57,400 nt of DNA. It comes from Cytophagales bacterium. Lineage in GTDB: Bacteria; Bacteroidota; Bacteroidia; Cytophagales; 172606-1. A program made the position numbers and the translations under genes. The stretch is from contig JAUJMU010000016.1 of NCBI GenBank assembly GCA_030446715.1, positions 1 to 57,400 of the forward strand. The letters run 5' to 3'. Within the stretch, counting starts at the first letter, position 1; every line of letters begins with the position of its first letter. The notes beneath the pieces were generated by a model. That model saw only the letters and a list, made by a program, of their open reading frames with translations. It was not told the origin of the DNA and searched no databases. Shown piece by piece: positions 1 to 7,669 of the stretch.

Positions 1-67
1 ACATACTCGCTACCTTTGGAAAAAAATACCAGATAATTTTCGCTTAGCTACTTAATTCTAAAAATGA

Positions 68-99
68 AAACGCCTGATCCCTTTACGGGTCAGGCGTTT
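68..99 (-). terminator. Rho-independent terminator after argD
   Basis: A 13-bp stem (AAACGCCTGATCC pairing with GGGTCAGGCGTTT, one G-T wobble) encloses a 6-nt loop. Read on the minus strand it lies 26 nt beyond the argD stop and is followed by a T-rich run, so it should end the arginine transcript here. Confidence 0.85.
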
Positions 100-125
100 G
101 TACAAATTTGTTTTCCGTGTAATAG

Positions 126-1265
126 TTACCCTTTTACCTCCTGAGGCTGAAGAATTCCCGCAAATTTCTCCAGAAACACATCCGCATCCCCTTTGGTCAG
201 TGAGAGGGAGGGCAGGAGCCGGATGGTGTGCTTGCCCGCCGCGCCGGTAAAGATGTGGTCTTCGTAGAGCAGTTTTTTGCGGATGGGCTCGGCCGGTTCT
301 TCGGTTTCGATGCCGATCATCAGGCCGCGGCCGCGGATTTCTTTGATGCCGGGTAAGCCGCTCAGGTTTTCCATCAGGTAAGCCCCGACCTGAGCAGCGT
401 TTTCAATCAGATTTTCGCCCTTGATCACATCCAGCACGGCAATTGCCGCCGCACAGGCAAGGTGGTTGCCGCCGAAAGTAGTGCCCAGCAAACCATGCGA
501 AGCCTTGAACTTCGGGCTGATCAGTACGCCGCCAACCGGGAAACCGTTGCCCATGCCCTTGGCCGTAGTGATCAGGTCGGGATGGATGCCGGCGTACTGG
601 TGCGAAAAGAACTTGCCGGAGCGGCCGTAACCGCACTGCACACTGTCCAGAATCAGTACCGTACCGGTTTTGTCGCAGGCAGCCCGGGCTCTTTGCAGGA
701 AGTTTTCGGTGGCCACCTGAATCCCGCCTACGCCCTGAATGCCCTCCACAATTACCGCGCAGACTTCTTCGGTCAGAGCGGCTTCAAGGGCGTCGGCGTC
801 ATTGAACGGCAGAAACTGCACATGTTCGTTGTAGTTAACCGGTGCCACGATGGCCGGGTTGTGCGTAACGGCTACAGCTCCCGCGGTGCGTCCGTGGAAA
901 GCTTTGGTAAAGGCAATTACCTTCCTGCGGCCATTATGGAAGGAAGCCAGCTTCAGGGCATTTTCGTTGGCTTCCGCCCCGGAATTGCACAGGAACAGCG
1001 AGTAGTCCCCGTACCCGGAAATTTCGCCCAGTTTCTGCGCGAGTTCTTCCTGCATCGAAATCCGGACGGAGTTGGAGTAAAAGCCGATCTTTTGCAACTG
1101 GTCGGTGAGGCTGGTTACGTAGTGCGGATGGGCGTGGCCGATGGAAATTACGGCGTGACCTCCGTACAGGTCGAGGTAACGGTTGCCTTTTTCGTCCCAT
1201 ACATAACTACCCTCCGCCCGGACGGGCTCAATATCGTAAAGCGGATACACATCAAAGAGTTTCAT
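126..1265 (-). CDS. argD: Acetylornithine/succinylornithine aminotransferase
   Basis: A 379-residue class III PLP-dependent aminotransferase. It transaminates the N-acylated glutamate semialdehyde to N-acylornithine in cytoplasmic arginine synthesis; in Bacteroidota the acyl group may be succinyl. The fold-type I markers are present: SGAEANENALKLA near residue 95, an Asp-containing ILDSVQCGYGR strand that holds the pyridine nitrogen, and the Schiff-base lysine in TTAKGMGNGFPVGG near residue 236. DSVQ replaces the commoner DEVQ. It lies 22 nt downstream of argC on the same strand and is closed by a terminator, so it is probably the last gene of the cluster. The starting ATG at 1265 gives the usual family N-terminus (LFDVYPLY). 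Acetyl- versus succinyl-ornithine specificity cannot be read from the sequence. Confidence 0.93.
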   Translation of the reverse strand: MKLFDVYPLYDIEPVRAEGSYVWDEKGNRYLDLYGGHAVISIGHAHPHYVTSLTDQLQKIGFYSNSVRISMQEELAQKLGEISGYGDYSLFLCNSGAEANENALKLASFHNGRRKVIAFTKAFHGRTAGAVAVTHNPAIVAPVNYNEHVQFLPFNDADALEAALTEEVCAVIVEGIQGVGGIQVATENFLQRARAACDKTGTVLILDSVQCGYGRSGKFFSHQYAGIHPDLITTAKGMGNGFPVGGVLISPKFKASHGLLGTTFGGNHLACAAAIAVLDVIKGENLIENAAQVGAYLMENLSGLPGIKEIRGRGLMIGIETEEPAEPIRKKLLYEDHIFTGAAGKHTIRLLPSLSLTKGDADVFLEKFAGILQPQEVKG

Positions 1266-1287
1266 ATCAGAATTTTGCAGAAGGTGG

Positions 1288-2277
1288 TTAAAAAGCTACG
1301 GGCTTCAGTTTCAGGCCGGTTTCTTCGTCGAGGCCAAACATCAGATTCATGTTCTGGACCGCCTGACCCGAAGCGCCTTTGGTCAGGTTGTCGATCACGC
1401 TGGTAATCAGCAGCTGATCCTCGTGCTGCTCAAGATGCAGGAGGCACTTGTTCGTATTTACCACCTGCTTGATGTCCACGGGTTCGGGACTCAGATGCGT
1501 AAACGGGTGGGGTGCATAATACCGGGCATACAACTGCCTTATCTCTTCAAGCGGCATCCCGCAGGTAGTGTAGCAGGAGGCCAGAATACCCCGCGTAAAA
1601 TTCCCCCGGTAGGGGATAAAGCGGATCGGTGCCGGAAAACCGGGCTGCAAAGTGGTCAGACTCTGCCGGATTTCTTTCAGGTGCTGGTGCGTAAAAGCCT
1701 TGTAAACGGAAATATTACCGCTGCGCCAGCTGAAATGCGTGGTGGAGGACAAGCTCTGACCCGCACCCGTAGAACCGGTAATGGCACTCACGTGTACATC
1801 CGATTTCAGCAGACCAGCCTGGGCCAGCGGCAGCAGGGCCAGTTCGATGGCAGTCGCAAAACATCCGGGATTGGCCACTCTCGCCGCCTCTTTGATTTTT
1901 GCCCGCTGCAACTCGGGCAGGCCGTACACAAATCCGGCATGCTGGTCGCGGAAATCTTGGCTCAGGTCAATGATCCTGACGCCCTCGAAAGTGTTCTGTT
2001 CCAGAAAGGTACCCGATTCACCGTGGCCCATGCACAGAAAAATCACATCCAGATTGCCATTCGGGCCGCCCTTTACGTGGGGAATGTCGCCCGTAAACCC
2101 CATGGCCGATTCGCCCATCAGGTCGGGGTGAGCCGAGTACAGTGGTTTGCCCGCCTGACTTTTGCTGTGGGCAAAGCAGACAGCGGCGTTTGGGTGGCGG
2201 AGCAGAATCCGCAGCAGTTCACCGCCGGCGTAGCCCGCCCCCCCGAAGATACCAACCCGTATTTTGTTACTGGTCAT
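1288..2277 (-). CDS. argC: N-acetyl-gamma-glutamyl-phosphate reductase
   Basis: A 329-residue NADPH-dependent reductase that converts N-acyl-glutamyl phosphate to the semialdehyde, the step before ArgD. The N-terminal Rossmann motif GIFGGAGYAGGELLRIL is clear, and the catalytic cysteine sits in the family signature VANPGCFATAIELALLPL near residue 139. Length matches the short (type 1) ArgC family. It is followed by argD after 22 nt; upstream, a PIN toxin ends 8 nt before its ATG, so the toxin-antitoxin pair separates it from argG. It is probably cotranscribed with argD, either from argG through the inserted module or from a promoter inside it. Confidence 0.95.
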   Translation of the reverse strand: MTSNKIRVGIFGGAGYAGGELLRILLRHPNAAVCFAHSKSQAGKPLYSAHPDLMGESAMGFTGDIPHVKGGPNGNLDVIFLCMGHGESGTFLEQNTFEGVRIIDLSQDFRDQHAGFVYGLPELQRAKIKEAARVANPGCFATAIELALLPLAQAGLLKSDVHVSAITGSTGAGQSLSSTTHFSWRSGNISVYKAFTHQHLKEIRQSLTTLQPGFPAPIRFIPYRGNFTRGILASCYTTCGMPLEEIRQLYARYYAPHPFTHLSPEPVDIKQVVNTNKCLLHLEQHEDQLLITSVIDNLTKGASGQAVQNMNLMFGLDEETGLKLKPVAF

Positions 2278-2285
2278 GTTGGTGA

Positions 2286-2681
2286 TTAGAGTTGAAATTT
2301 TGCAGGGTTCACTACCTGAAGATCACTGATCTTTTTGAAATCATCCGTATTTCTGGTTAAGAGAATCATATCAAATACCAGTGCAGTAGCTGCAATAATC
2401 GCATCAGGAAGTTTTACTTTGAATGCTGATCGTATTTCAATTGTTTTATCAGCTACCATGTCGTTCAACGGGTAAACAACTGAGCTTGCAACAAAAGCAT
2501 GCATCTGATCCCGTTCTTGCAGGTCAGTAAACTGAAAGGCCAGCAACTCAATCCGGTTGATGATGGAAATATTTACTGCCTGCTCAAATAAGCTGTCCAG
2601 CCAGTCCAGTACTGAAACTTCATAACTGCCCGAGAGGTATTCAATAATTACGTTTGTGTCTGCCAGATAATACTTTACCAT
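2286..2681 (-). CDS. PIN-domain toxin of a VapBC-like pair
   Basis: A 131-residue PIN-domain protein, the length of a VapC-type ribonuclease toxin. The acidic residues of the fold are visible: Asp in YYLADTNVIIEYL (residue 8), Glu in NRIELLAFQF, and the C-terminal acidic pair region KLPDAIIAATALVFD and LLTRNTDDFKK. Such toxins cleave RNA in the cytoplasm and are held inactive by the adjacent antitoxin. Its start overlaps the upstream antitoxin by 7 nt, the typical translational coupling. The module is intercalated between argG and argC, with the toxin stop 8 nt from the argC ATG. Which RNA it cuts is unknown. Confidence 0.85.
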   Translation of the reverse strand: MVKYYLADTNVIIEYLSGSYEVSVLDWLDSLFEQAVNISIINRIELLAFQFTDLQERDQMHAFVASSVVYPLNDMVADKTIEIRSAFKVKLPDAIIAATALVFDMILLTRNTDDFKKISDLQVVNPAKFQL

Positions 2682-2872
2682 TCGCCACGCAGTTTTTCAA
2701 GCTGATCCAGCAAACTTTGTGCTGTTTGCGTTGAAATCTTTCCCCTGAATCTTCGGCTGATGCCCGTTTTAGACTCCACAGTATCAACCAGGCGGATTAA
2801 TTCTGCTTTCTCCAGATCCTGCAACAATTGCAAGGCATGCTCATTAATAAGTTCTACTGTTACTGTCTTCAT
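2675..2872 (-). CDS. Small antitoxin partner of the PIN toxin
   Basis: A 65-residue protein starting MKTVTVELINEHALQLL, a common N-terminus among Bacteroidota antitoxins paired with PIN toxins. I chose the ATG at 2872 rather than an in-frame start at 2959, because the residues between resemble non-coding DNA and the family begins at MKTVTV. It is rich in leucine and charged residues (LLQDLEKAEL, SLLDQLEKLRGEW), suiting an N-terminal dimerisation segment and a C-terminal helix that occupies the toxin. It overlaps the toxin start. It probably autoregulates the pair, but no operator could be assigned. Confidence 0.75.
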   Translation of the reverse strand: MKTVTVELINEHALQLLQDLEKAELIRLVDTVESKTGISRRFRGKISTQTAQSLLDQLEKLRGEW

Positions 2873-3014
2873 AGTGATTACCATAATTGCCTGACAACTT
2901 ATTATCTCTGTAAGTATACTCTTGCCCGGATGGTTCGGTTTAAAAAGCCTGGTACCCATCTGCTTTCCAATCCAGTCATCAGAGAAGCAGACTAACCCTT
3001 TCTTTTGTAAAACT

Positions 3015-4226
3015 CTATTGCTTCTGGTTATCGTCTTTTACTTTACCGTAGATCATGGTCTGGTTGGCGAGGATTTTGGAGAAGCCCCGCACGTCGTCAC
3101 CCGTCCAGGCATTGTTCATCTCACCGTACGAGCCGAATTTTGCCGACATCAGGTCGTAATTGGACTGGATGCCCATAACGTAGAAGCGGTACGGCTCCAG
3201 CTGCACGTGTACCGTACCCGTGACGTGGCCCTGCGTATCGCGAAGAAACGCCTCAATGTTGCGCATGACCGGGTCGAGAAACTGCCCCTCGTGCAGGAGC
3301 ATGCCGTACCAGTTGCCCAGTTGCTCTTTCCAGTGCTGCTGCCATTTGGTCAATACGTGTTTTTCAAGGGCATGGTGCGCTTTGAGGATGATCAGCGGCG
3401 CGGCGGCTTCAAAGCCTACGCGGCCTTTGATGCCGATAATCGTATCGCCCACGTGAATGTCACGGCCGATGGCAAACGGCGAGGCGATCCGGGTGAGCAA
3501 CTGGATGGCATCCACCGGGTTTTCAAAACTCTGCTCGTTTACGCCTTTCAGTTCACCCTGCTCGAAATGCAGGTGTACCGTCTCGGGGTTGCTTTTGGAA
3601 AGCTGGGTAGGAAAAGCACTTTCCGGCAGGTAGCCGTGGGAGGTAAGGGTTTCGCGGCCACCCACCGATGTACCCCAGATGCCTTTGTTGATCGAATAGG
3701 CGGCCTTGTGCCAGTCGCCGGGCACGCCTTTGGCCTGCAGGTAGGCAATTTCGTCCTCGCGGGAAAGCTTATTGTCCCGGATCGGGGTCAGAATTTTCAC
3801 GCCCGGAATCAGAATGTTGAAAGCCACGTCGAACCGCACCTGGTCATTGCCGGCACCGGTGCTGCCGTGGGCCACGCAGGACGCCCCGGATTCGCGGGTA
3901 TAGTCAGCTACGGCAATGGCCTGAAACATTCGCTCTGCACTCACCGAAAGCGGATACGTGCCGTTCTTCAGCACATTTCCGTACACCAGGTACCGGATGC
4001 ATTCCTGGTAAAATTTATCCACCACATTCACGGTCACGTGATTGGCCACGCCCAGTGACCGGGCGCGTGCCTCAATGGCTTTGGTTTCTTCTTCCGAAAA
4101 GCCGCCGGTGTCTACCAGCACGGAGTGAACTTCCAGATTGAGATCCTCGGTCAGATATTTTACGCAGTAAGAGGTGTCAAGTCCGCCGCTGAAGGCAAGC
4201 ACTACTTTCTTGGATTGATCGGGCAT
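3015..4226 (-). CDS. argG: Argininosuccinate synthase
   Basis: A 403-residue cytoplasmic enzyme that condenses citrulline and aspartate with ATP to give argininosuccinate. The N-terminal PP-loop AFSGGLDTSYC (residues 12-22) binds ATP, and HGSTGAGNDQVRFD and the C-terminal YGEMNNAWTGDDVRGF segment are family hallmarks. Length is normal. It lies between the GNAT gene (upstream, separated by a terminator-like hairpin) and the toxin-antitoxin module (downstream). With argC and argD it forms the Bacteroidota-type arginine cluster; later genes of the usual cluster are not in this window. Confidence 0.95.
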   Translation of the reverse strand: MPDQSKKVVLAFSGGLDTSYCVKYLTEDLNLEVHSVLVDTGGFSEEETKAIEARARSLGVANHVTVNVVDKFYQECIRYLVYGNVLKNGTYPLSVSAERMFQAIAVADYTRESGASCVAHGSTGAGNDQVRFDVAFNILIPGVKILTPIRDNKLSREDEIAYLQAKGVPGDWHKAAYSINKGIWGTSVGGRETLTSHGYLPESAFPTQLSKSNPETVHLHFEQGELKGVNEQSFENPVDAIQLLTRIASPFAIGRDIHVGDTIIGIKGRVGFEAAAPLIILKAHHALEKHVLTKWQQHWKEQLGNWYGMLLHEGQFLDPVMRNIEAFLRDTQGHVTGTVHVQLEPYRFYVMGIQSNYDLMSAKFGSYGEMNNAWTGDDVRGFSKILANQTMIYGKVKDDNQKQ

Positions 4227-4280
4227 CTTTTTCAGTTATGATTTATAAAGATGGTGAACGGATTACTCAGATAAGGTACG

Positions 4281-4315
4281 AAAAAAGCCCTCCTTCGCGG
4301 TGGCAAAGAGAGGGC
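4281..4315 (-). terminator. Terminator or attenuator between the GNAT gene and argG
   Basis: On the minus strand, GCCCTCTCTTTGC pairs with GCGAAGGAGGGC and is followed by six T. It lies downstream of the GNAT gene and 55 nt before the argG ATG. It can end the GNAT transcript or act as a read-through checkpoint before argG; no leader peptide was seen. Confidence 0.75.
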
Positions 4316-4360
4316 GCCGGTTTACTTTCCTTACTGTCCGGACAAGCCGGTCGGGTATCG

Positions 4361-5149
4361 CTACCCGAATAAGGATTTGATCAGGGGCCCTAAGCTTACC
4401 CCGACGATGGAATAGACCAGATCTTTCTCTTTCCGGGCCGGCTTCTGGATCGGCGGCATGGGCGGTAAGCCGGAATCATCCGCCTTGCCCGAAGAACCGT
4501 TTCCGTTTCTGTTGCGGAATCCTGCCAGCACCGATTCTTTCAGGCGCAGCCACCTTTCGTACACCCTGGCTTTGCCCTTAAATTTCCACCCCGATACGTT
4601 CTCTTTCTTCTCCGCTTCGGCCGGGTCATAGAGCATTCCGGTGCAGATGCACATTTTCCGGTTGGTGCGCGTCAGCACGTCGTAATTTACGCAACTGGAA
4701 CAGCCTTTCCAGAACTCATCGTCGTCGGTGAGTTCACTGAACGGAACTGGTTCGTACCCCAGGGCCGAGTTGATCTTCATCACCGCCAGGCTGGTCGTGA
4801 TGCCGAATATTTTGGAATCAGGGTAGGTCCGGCGGGTAAGTTTGAATATTTCCTTCTTGATCTCTTTGGCAATGCCGCTTTTCCGGTGGTCCGGATGCAC
4901 GATTAACCCTGAGTTGGCCACAAATTTGCCGTGTCCCCACGATTCAATGTAGCAGAATCCCACAAATTCGCCTTTAGGGGTAGTGGCTACCACCGCCTTG
5001 CCCTCTGCCATCTTTTTTTTGATGTAATCAGGCGAACGTTTGGCAATGCCGGTACCCCGGGCTTTTGCGCTTTCTTCCATATGATGGCAGATTTCTTCGG
5101 CCATCTGCAGATGCTCATACCGGGCTGTCTGAACTATGTATTGGGACAT
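4361..5149 (-). CDS. GNAT N-acyltransferase of the arginine cluster (candidate first step)
   Basis: A 262-residue protein with a GNAT acetyltransferase domain over roughly residues 1-150, including the acyl-CoA loop region VHPDHRKSGIAKEIKKEIF. A Cys-rich segment follows (WKGCSSCVNYDV, KMCICTGMLYDP), then a basic, Gly/Pro-rich tail ending SLGPLIKSLFG. In Bacteroidota a GNAT gene upstream of argG is the usual candidate for glutamate N-acylation, so I infer an ArgA-like role with glutamate plus acetyl- or succinyl-CoA. I placed the start at the ATG at 5149; an in-frame TTG lies two codons upstream. A terminator separates it from argG. The C-terminal third is unlike classical ArgA and may be regulatory. 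Confidence 0.75.
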   Translation of the reverse strand: MSQYIVQTARYEHLQMAEEICHHMEESAKARGTGIAKRSPDYIKKKMAEGKAVVATTPKGEFVGFCYIESWGHGKFVANSGLIVHPDHRKSGIAKEIKKEIFKLTRRTYPDSKIFGITTSLAVMKINSALGYEPVPFSELTDDDEFWKGCSSCVNYDVLTRTNRKMCICTGMLYDPAEAEKKENVSGWKFKGKARVYERWLRLKESVLAGFRNRNGNGSSGKADDSGLPPMPPIQKPARKEKDLVYSIVGVSLGPLIKSLFG

Positions 5150-5713
5150 TCTCAATTACCGCATAAAAAAGGAGTGAAACGAATTTTGTATGGCTGCGAT
5201 ATTCGGATCTACGATTTTTCGCTGATTTACTAATTGTCCGGACGCATTAATCCCGAATGAACAGAAGATGTGAACCGGAAACTAATAAAAGGGTAATGGC
5301 GAAGGAGATTTTGCCGCGTAGGCAAAAATGTGTTTGTCAGGTCCGGGGGGACCTGAAGCGGGTTGAGGTTGGGGTAGTATGAAAGAAGTTCTGGATCAAC
5401 TTCGGTTATGCTTTTAATGAATCTTCGTAATGGGAATGCAAAACAAGTAAAAAAAATTCAAATAGAGCAAATTTTTTTTACATCCATCGTAATGCTTTGG
5501 TCTCATACGTACAAAATAAAAAAAGGGTAGCGAAACACTACCCCCTTTTTCAGCTAATCAAACCATACAAAACTATGATAAAGCCTTTCAGGGTGCGGAA
5601 ATGAGCGTTTAAAAGTTCCGGAATACACGTAAAAAGCTTGTTGTCAGTGCATTCCAGCTTAAGGGAGGGATAATTGTCCGGAACCTCCAAACACTGCAAT
5701 CTTTGCCTCTGCA
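5150..5713. other. Intergenic stretch with hairpins and a 12-bp direct repeat
   Basis: No gene is seen. TAATTGTCCGGA occurs exactly at 5231-5242 and 5671-5682. Between them are two stable hairpins (TTTTGCC/GGCAAAA at 5309-5327; CAGGTCC/GGACCTG at 5338-5355), the Mpo1 terminator, and at 5560-5575 a segment resembling the leader of the barrel gene at 44451 (CAAACCATACAAAAC before ATG), here followed by only nine codons. Confidence 0.5.
5518..5550 (-). terminator. Terminator downstream of the Mpo1-like gene
   Basis: AAAAAGGGTAG and CTACCCCCTTTTT form a stem around a 9-nt loop with T-runs on both strands. It lies about 165 nt after the Mpo1-like reading frame on the minus strand and could work in either direction. 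Confidence 0.7.
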
Positions 5714-6192
5714 TCAGTAAGAAGTACCTGATTTTTTATACACGAAGCTTAGCAACCAGGCTGGGCCGGTAAGCAGAAACTGTAAATCCTTAAAAAAAGC
5801 TTTTTCCCCTCAATCCGGTGCCCCATAAACCGTCCGGCCCATGCTAATGTGAAAATGACCGGTAAACTGGCCCGGAGCGGCACCAGTGTATGGTGCATCA
5901 GAAAGTAAATGCCGGCTACTATCAGCGTGGCAATCAGCAACATCCCGGCAAACATTACAACTGAAAGCCGAAGATAAAACATTAATGCCAGAATCAGAAA
6001 CAGCGCGTCCCAATTTACTAAAAAACCAATTGATTCCGGAAATAAATTTTGCAAACCTGACGCCTGGTCAGACCAAAGCAGCCCAGGCAGACTAAACATG
6101 ATCAGCGGCACACAGCCCCAGTGTATCAAGTTGTTGGCTCCATTCTGATCATCTTCTCCGTATTCCGCCAACCATTGCCCGGTCATACGCAT
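5714..6192 (-). pseudogene. Mpo1/YGL010w-like (DUF962) membrane protein with a one-base frameshift
   Basis: Resembles the Mpo1-like family, related to yeast Mpo1, a dioxygenase of fatty-acid alpha-oxidation in phytosphingosine breakdown. The N-terminus WLAEYGEDDQNGANNLIHWGCVPLIMFSLPG carries the HW signature, followed by about three membrane segments and the C-terminal FMGHRIEGKK motif. The open frame then runs 19 codons of unrelated sequence and stops at 5749. One extra base in the A5 run near 5808-5812 restores the family ending (KDLQFLLTGPAWLL and on to a stop at 5714). So the gene either lost one A, slips during expression, or carries a sequence error. A TTG-N19-TATATTTG promoter lies upstream. 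The catalytic histidines are mostly upstream of the break. Confidence 0.75.
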
Positions 6193-6225
6193 ATTGGACT
6201 TATTCTATAATATATGGCAATAGTG

Positions 6226-6255
6226 CAAATATATATTTTCTTCTGCTGATGCCAA
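6226..6255 (-). promoter_or_regulatory. Bacteroidota-type promoter of the Mpo1-like gene
   Basis: On the minus strand, TTG (6253-6255), a 19-nt spacer and TATATTTG (6226-6233) fit the -33/-7 pattern of the Bacteroidota housekeeping sigma factor. The -7 box lies about 33 nt upstream of the ATG, and TATATTTGCA recurs before the YceI gene. Confidence 0.6.
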
Positions 6256-6363
6256 GAAAAAGGTCAAAAAAAATCACTTTTTGCTCCGGTTCCGGTATAA
6301 AATTGCTCCAACCTTACACTTTCCCCGGGCTTTGGACCGGATACGCTCCCGATGCTGGCACCA

Positions 6364-7473
6364 TTACCTGGTAAGGTCAATGCCTCCGGTGATTTCCCTT
6401 AGTTTATCGAAAAAGCCGCGCTTGCGCTCCGAACTGATTCCCCAGTTGACCGGCACACTCTGAAAACCGTCATTGAAGCCTTCCCCCTGCATCCGGAAAT
6501 CAAAAAAGCCCCATGAGGCATAGGAAGCCGTAGCCGCCACAAAGTTGTTGACGGGTTTATCAAAGTTAAAGTGATCATCTTCATTGAAAAGGATCGGCAC
6601 CGGCCGGTAGCCCTCCATGCGGCGGGTCTGCTCCACCATGGCCGAAATCCGGGCAGGGTCCTCTACGCCATTGCCGTGCAGGAGCAGGAAGTCAGCACTG
6701 CGGACCACATTGGGCTTTGGCAGCGTGCCTCCGCCGTAACTCGTGCTTACCGGGTACCGCCATCCCTTGCGGTTACTCATTTTTACCCGGTCGATCAGCT
6801 CGTGAATGCGGTCGGGCTGCAGAATCGGGTGGTCGTAGTTAATGTTGCACTCGTTGCTGATCTCAATCAGCACGTTGCGGTAGTTGCGGTCAAAAAGCCA
6901 GTCAACGGTGCGTTCCACGGCGTGGAGCACGGCGGTTTCATCTTTCAGCCGTTCGTCCTGACCAAAGTAAAAAATGCCCAGGATCACCACCATGCCCAGT
7001 TCATCGGCCCGGTTCATGATTTTTTCCAGCCGCCGCATGTAATCTTTCCGAAGGTCGCCGCTATCAGTAAAAGCGGAGTTGTGCCAGGGCTGGGCTTTAG
7101 AGTAACCCTGCGGACTGCCGCCCTGCAGGTTGATGGTAAAGGCCAGCAGGCCATTGCGTTTCCATTCGGGCATTGCTTTGAGGAACTCCTCGGTATTGCG
7201 GCCGGCGCTCCATTCCCCCGTATCGGGATAGGCCCACATGGGCTGGGTTTCGGGGTTCAGGTCTTCAAAAATTCCCTGCACCATCCGTGAGTTGGGCAGC
7301 AAGCCTTCAATTTTGTAACCGTTCCAGATGCGGCCCTTAAAGGTAGGCTCGCCATTGATGCAGAACATCTCACCCACGATGCTCACTTCGGTCCGGGGTT
7401 TTCGCTTCTTCAGCGGGGCAGCAAGGGAAAGGAACAGCAGCGGAAGCAACAGGAGGGTAAAAACTTTTTTCAT
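6364..7473 (-). CDS. Secreted glycoside-hydrolase-like (TIM-barrel) protein
   Basis: A 369-residue protein with a signal peptide (MKKVFTLLLLPLLFLSLAAP) that sends it to the periplasm or beyond. The body reads like a beta/alpha-barrel of the cellulase-like clan: RNGLLAFTINLQGGSP, DELGMVVILGIFYFGQ, and LIEISNECNINYDHP, where the NE pair after strand 4 matches the acid/base position of clan GH-A enzymes. VPILFNEDDHFNF later may hold the second catalytic Glu. I started at the ATG at 7473 because the signal peptide begins there; an in-frame start 11 codons upstream adds no plausible sequence. Divergent from the photolyase. The substrate is not deducible, and no carbohydrate-binding module or sorting domain is seen. 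Confidence 0.7.
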   Translation of the reverse strand: MKKVFTLLLLPLLFLSLAAPLKKRKPRTEVSIVGEMFCINGEPTFKGRIWNGYKIEGLLPNSRMVQGIFEDLNPETQPMWAYPDTGEWSAGRNTEEFLKAMPEWKRNGLLAFTINLQGGSPQGYSKAQPWHNSAFTDSGDLRKDYMRRLEKIMNRADELGMVVILGIFYFGQDERLKDETAVLHAVERTVDWLFDRNYRNVLIEISNECNINYDHPILQPDRIHELIDRVKMSNRKGWRYPVSTSYGGGTLPKPNVVRSADFLLLHGNGVEDPARISAMVEQTRRMEGYRPVPILFNEDDHFNFDKPVNNFVAATASYASWGFFDFRMQGEGFNDGFQSVPVNWGISSERKRGFFDKLREITGGIDLTR

Positions 7474-7627
7474 CGGGCACTCGGCATTTAATATCAGGCA
7501 GTCCAAACAACCGGCTTTGTGTCAATATAGGAATGAAATAGCGAAATGCCATGCGGAAAAAATGCTGCGCCGCCTTCCGTTGTTACTCCCGGGAATAAAG
7601 CGCAAAAAAGATCCGCCGCCCGCAAAC

Positions 7628-7648
7628 AATCCGGACTATGTCCGGATT
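7628..7648. promoter_or_regulatory. Perfect 9-bp inverted repeat before the photolyase gene
   Basis: AATCCGGAC, a 3-nt spacer and GTCCGGATT lie 21 nt upstream of the photolyase ATG in the divergent region with the glycosidase-like gene. It could be an operator or an RNA hairpin just upstream of the ribosome-binding region. Confidence 0.45.
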
Positions 7649-7669
7649 AGTGTAGTATTATTTCCCTTT

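Noticed and set aside
462-1406. Long plus-strand reading frame across argD and argC
   Set aside because: It is antisense to two well-conserved enzymes and reads as their shadow with no family character.
7328-7669. N-terminal extension of the photolyase frame
   Set aside because: The extra 114 codons overlap the 5' end of the divergent glycosidase-like gene; photolyase homology starts at ATG 7670.
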